Source: Parvibaculum sp963696585 (lineage in GTDB: Bacteria > Pseudomonadota > Alphaproteobacteria > Parvibaculales > Parvibaculaceae). Taken from it: a stretch of 64,000 bases of DNA. Positions 62,660 to 64,000 of this stretch are shown here, one piece after another. Made by a program: the position numbers and the translations under genes. Each line of letters begins with the position of its first letter. Position 1 is the stretch's first letter. The stretch is from positions 248,001-312,000 of the forward strand of contig CAVOKW010000035.1 of the NCBI GenBank assembly GCA_963696585.1. Direction: 5' to 3'. The notes below the pieces were generated by a model. The model had not been told where the DNA came from, did no database searches, and worked only from the letters and a program-made list of their open reading frames with translations.

Positions 62660-63412
62660 CTAACCTTGGGGCGGCAGGCGCTCCCAACCGGATTTTCCCA
62701 ACGCCTCGATGGGGGCGAAGCGCGTTTTATAGGCCATCTTGCGGCAATCAGCGACCCAATAGCCGAGATAGACATAGGGCAGCCCCATGCGCCTTGCGCG
62801 CTCAATGTGGCTCAGCACCATATAAGTGCCCAGGCTGCGGCTGTCCTCCTGAATGTCGTAGAAGCTGTAAACCATGGACAGGCCGTCTTCGAGAACATCG
62901 GTCAGCGCCGCAGCCATCAGGGGGGCTGGTGCCTGGCTGCCCGGATCTGGCAGGGCGCGTCGATATTCCACAATTTCAGTGTTGATGGTTGTGTCCTCCA
63001 CCATGGTCACATAATCGAGCGGTCCCATATCGGCCATGCCCCCTTCGGCATGACGACTGTCGAGGTAGCGCCGCAACAGGCTGAATTGTTCCTGTGAGGC
63101 GCGCGGCGGGGTCGGCTTGGCAATCAGATCCGCGTTACGGCTGATGATCTTGCGAAAATTGCGTGAGGGTTCGAATGCCTTGACGAGCACACGCACCGAG
63201 ACACAGGCCGAGCAGGCTTCGCAGGCCGGACGGTAGGCGATGTTCTGGCTGCGGCGAAAACCGGCTTGAGTCAGCACGTCATTGAGATGCACGGGATCGT
63301 CGCCAAGAAGATGGGTGAACACCTTCTTCTCGTAGCGGCCCGGCAGATAGGGGCAGGGCTGCGCCGTCGTGATGTAGAATTGTGGAAATCGCGTTCCGAA
63401 ATGCTCTGTCAC
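62660..63412 (-). CDS. bpt: Aspartate/glutamate leucyltransferase Bpt
   Basis: Bpt adds leucine from Leu-tRNA to proteins starting with Asp or Glu, marking them for ClpS/ClpAP degradation. The 250 residues show the N-terminal Cys-containing PCPYLPGRYEKKVFTHLLG, GFRRSQNIAYRPACEACSAC and the acyltransferase part SMVYSFYDIQEDSRSLGTYM and YVYLGYWVADCRKMAYKTRF. Length is normal. It stands 142 bases upstream of dctP on the same strand but is probably transcribed separately. Confidence 0.93.
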   Translation of the reverse strand: MTEHFGTRFPQFYITTAQPCPYLPGRYEKKVFTHLLGDDPVHLNDVLTQAGFRRSQNIAYRPACEACSACVSVRVLVKAFEPSRNFRKIISRNADLIAKPTPPRASQEQFSLLRRYLDSRHAEGGMADMGPLDYVTMVEDTTINTEIVEYRRALPDPGSQAPAPLMAAALTDVLEDGLSMVYSFYDIQEDSRSLGTYMVLSHIERARRMGLPYVYLGYWVADCRKMAYKTRFAPIEALGKSGWERLPPQG

Positions 63413-63465
63413 TGATCCCTGGCCCTCAAGACATGGGCTCTGGCAGGAACCGGGCGAAGACTCGC

Positions 63466-64000
63466 CTAGAATCCGTAATACCAGGGCGCGAAGAGAGAAT
63501 AAGCCAGCCAGATCAGAATGACGAGAGGTGTTCCTGCCTTAATGAAGTCATTGAAGGTGTAATGCCCCGGCCCCATGACCAGAAGGTTGGTCTGATAGCC
63601 GATGGGCGTCGCATAGGAGCAATTGGCCGCAAAGATGACGCCATAGACAAAGGGCATGGGATCGACATTCAGCTCTCGTGCTGTCGAGATCGCGATGGGG
63701 GTCAGCAGGACGGCGGTGGCATTGTTGCTGAGCACATTGGTGGTGATGGCACCCACGAAGAACAAGGCGGACAGGATGAACCCCGGACCAAAGCCGGAAA
63801 ACAGCCCGACGGCCGATTCGGCGATGGATTGCGCGCCGCCCGTGGCTTCCAGGGCGGCTGCCAGCGCGATTGTTGCGCCGACCATCAGGAATATCCGCCG
63901 GTCGATGGCTTGCGATGCCTGACGCACATTGAGCACGCCGAAGCCGATCGCGGCGGCCGCCGCCATGACAGCCATGACTTCGATCGGAACGCCCGCAACG
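63466..64000 (-). CDS. SLC13/DASS-family anion transporter, C-terminal part
   Basis: The frame is open through the right edge of the window; 178 residues are visible. They form about five membrane helices with the family motif SNNATAVLLTPIAISTA, the Ser-Asn-Asn hairpin that binds Na+ and the carboxylate in DASS proteins, and ANCSYATPIGYQTNLLVMGP. The N-terminal half, and any TrkA-C (RCK) insert, lie outside. It probably carries dicarboxylate or sulfate. Confidence 0.88.
   Translation of the reverse strand, partial: VAGVPIEVMAVMAAAAAIGFGVLNVRQASQAIDRRIFLMVGATIALAAALEATGGAQSIAESAVGLFSGFGPGFILSALFFVGAITTNVLSNNATAVLLTPIAISTARELNVDPMPFVYGVIFAANCSYATPIGYQTNLLVMGPGHYTFNDFIKAGTPLVILIWLAYSLFAPWYYGF

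Noticed and set aside
61444..62805. 453-codon version of dctP
   Set aside because: The extra 96 codons run into the end of bpt, and the signal peptide starts at the ATG at 62517.

Overview
The window looks like chromosome of an alphaproteobacterium, most likely of the order Hyphomicrobiales (Rhizobiales). The base composition is GC-rich, and the housekeeping blocks follow the order usual in that group: pyrB-pyrC-plsY-dprA, gatCAB, and rpoZ-rsh-pyrE-DUF2062-pdxJ-acpS-lepB-rnc-era-recO-parC. It also carries a SpoT-like single RSH enzyme, a bacterial leucyl-transferase, a histone H1-like basic protein and short alphaproteobacterial palindromic repeats. No rRNA operon or CRISPR array is visible. 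One tRNA gene (Ser, anticodon GCT) is present. The genus is not determined.

Layout. 0-12 kb: core metabolism and information genes (dprA, plsY, pyrimidine genes, an AidB-like acyl-CoA dehydrogenase, an auxin-efflux-type carrier, ruvX, gatCAB). At 7.2-7.74 kb lies a scar of a tandem duplication holding a second copy of the start of pyrB and of the end of the carrier gene. 12-17 kb: H1-like protein, a degraded glutathione transferase beside an intact one, tesB, tRNA-Ser and a LysR regulator. 17-20 kb: a large autotransporter.

19.9-27.05 kb is an accessory island full of broken pieces: IS3-type, IS256-type and IS481-type transposase fragments, the tail of an MmeI-like methyltransferase, a ccdAB toxin-antitoxin pair, a decayed unknown gene, the C-terminal end of an intein still joined to a phage terminase fragment, and the tail of an Mrr restriction enzyme. 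Inside it sits an intact three-gene group: a [2Fe-2S] ferredoxin, a ferritin-like/R2-like diiron protein and a double-PAS protein. This group is the best candidate for an undescribed system here. An AI-2E-type membrane protein is also in the island.

27-35.3 kb: a MarR-EmrA-EmrB type efflux operon, then a run of stress and envelope genes (universal stress protein, RcnB-like, SYLF, VIT1/CCC1-like, Fe superoxide dismutase, arsenate reductase-like). 35-47 kb: YgiQ radical SAM protein, a hydroxybutyrate dehydrogenase with a truncated patatin gene in front, a hydrolase, a lytic transglycosylase, dapA, smpB, a sulfite-oxidase-like enzyme, a uracil-DNA glycosylase and a NYN nuclease. 47-58.8 kb: a long same-strand block from folK and rpoZ to parC. 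58.8-64 kb: a TRAP transporter operon (dctP-dctQ-dctM plus a fourth secreted-type gene), bpt, and the end of an SLC13-type carrier cut by the window edge.

All functions are assigned by reading motifs and family resemblance by eye; no database search was run.
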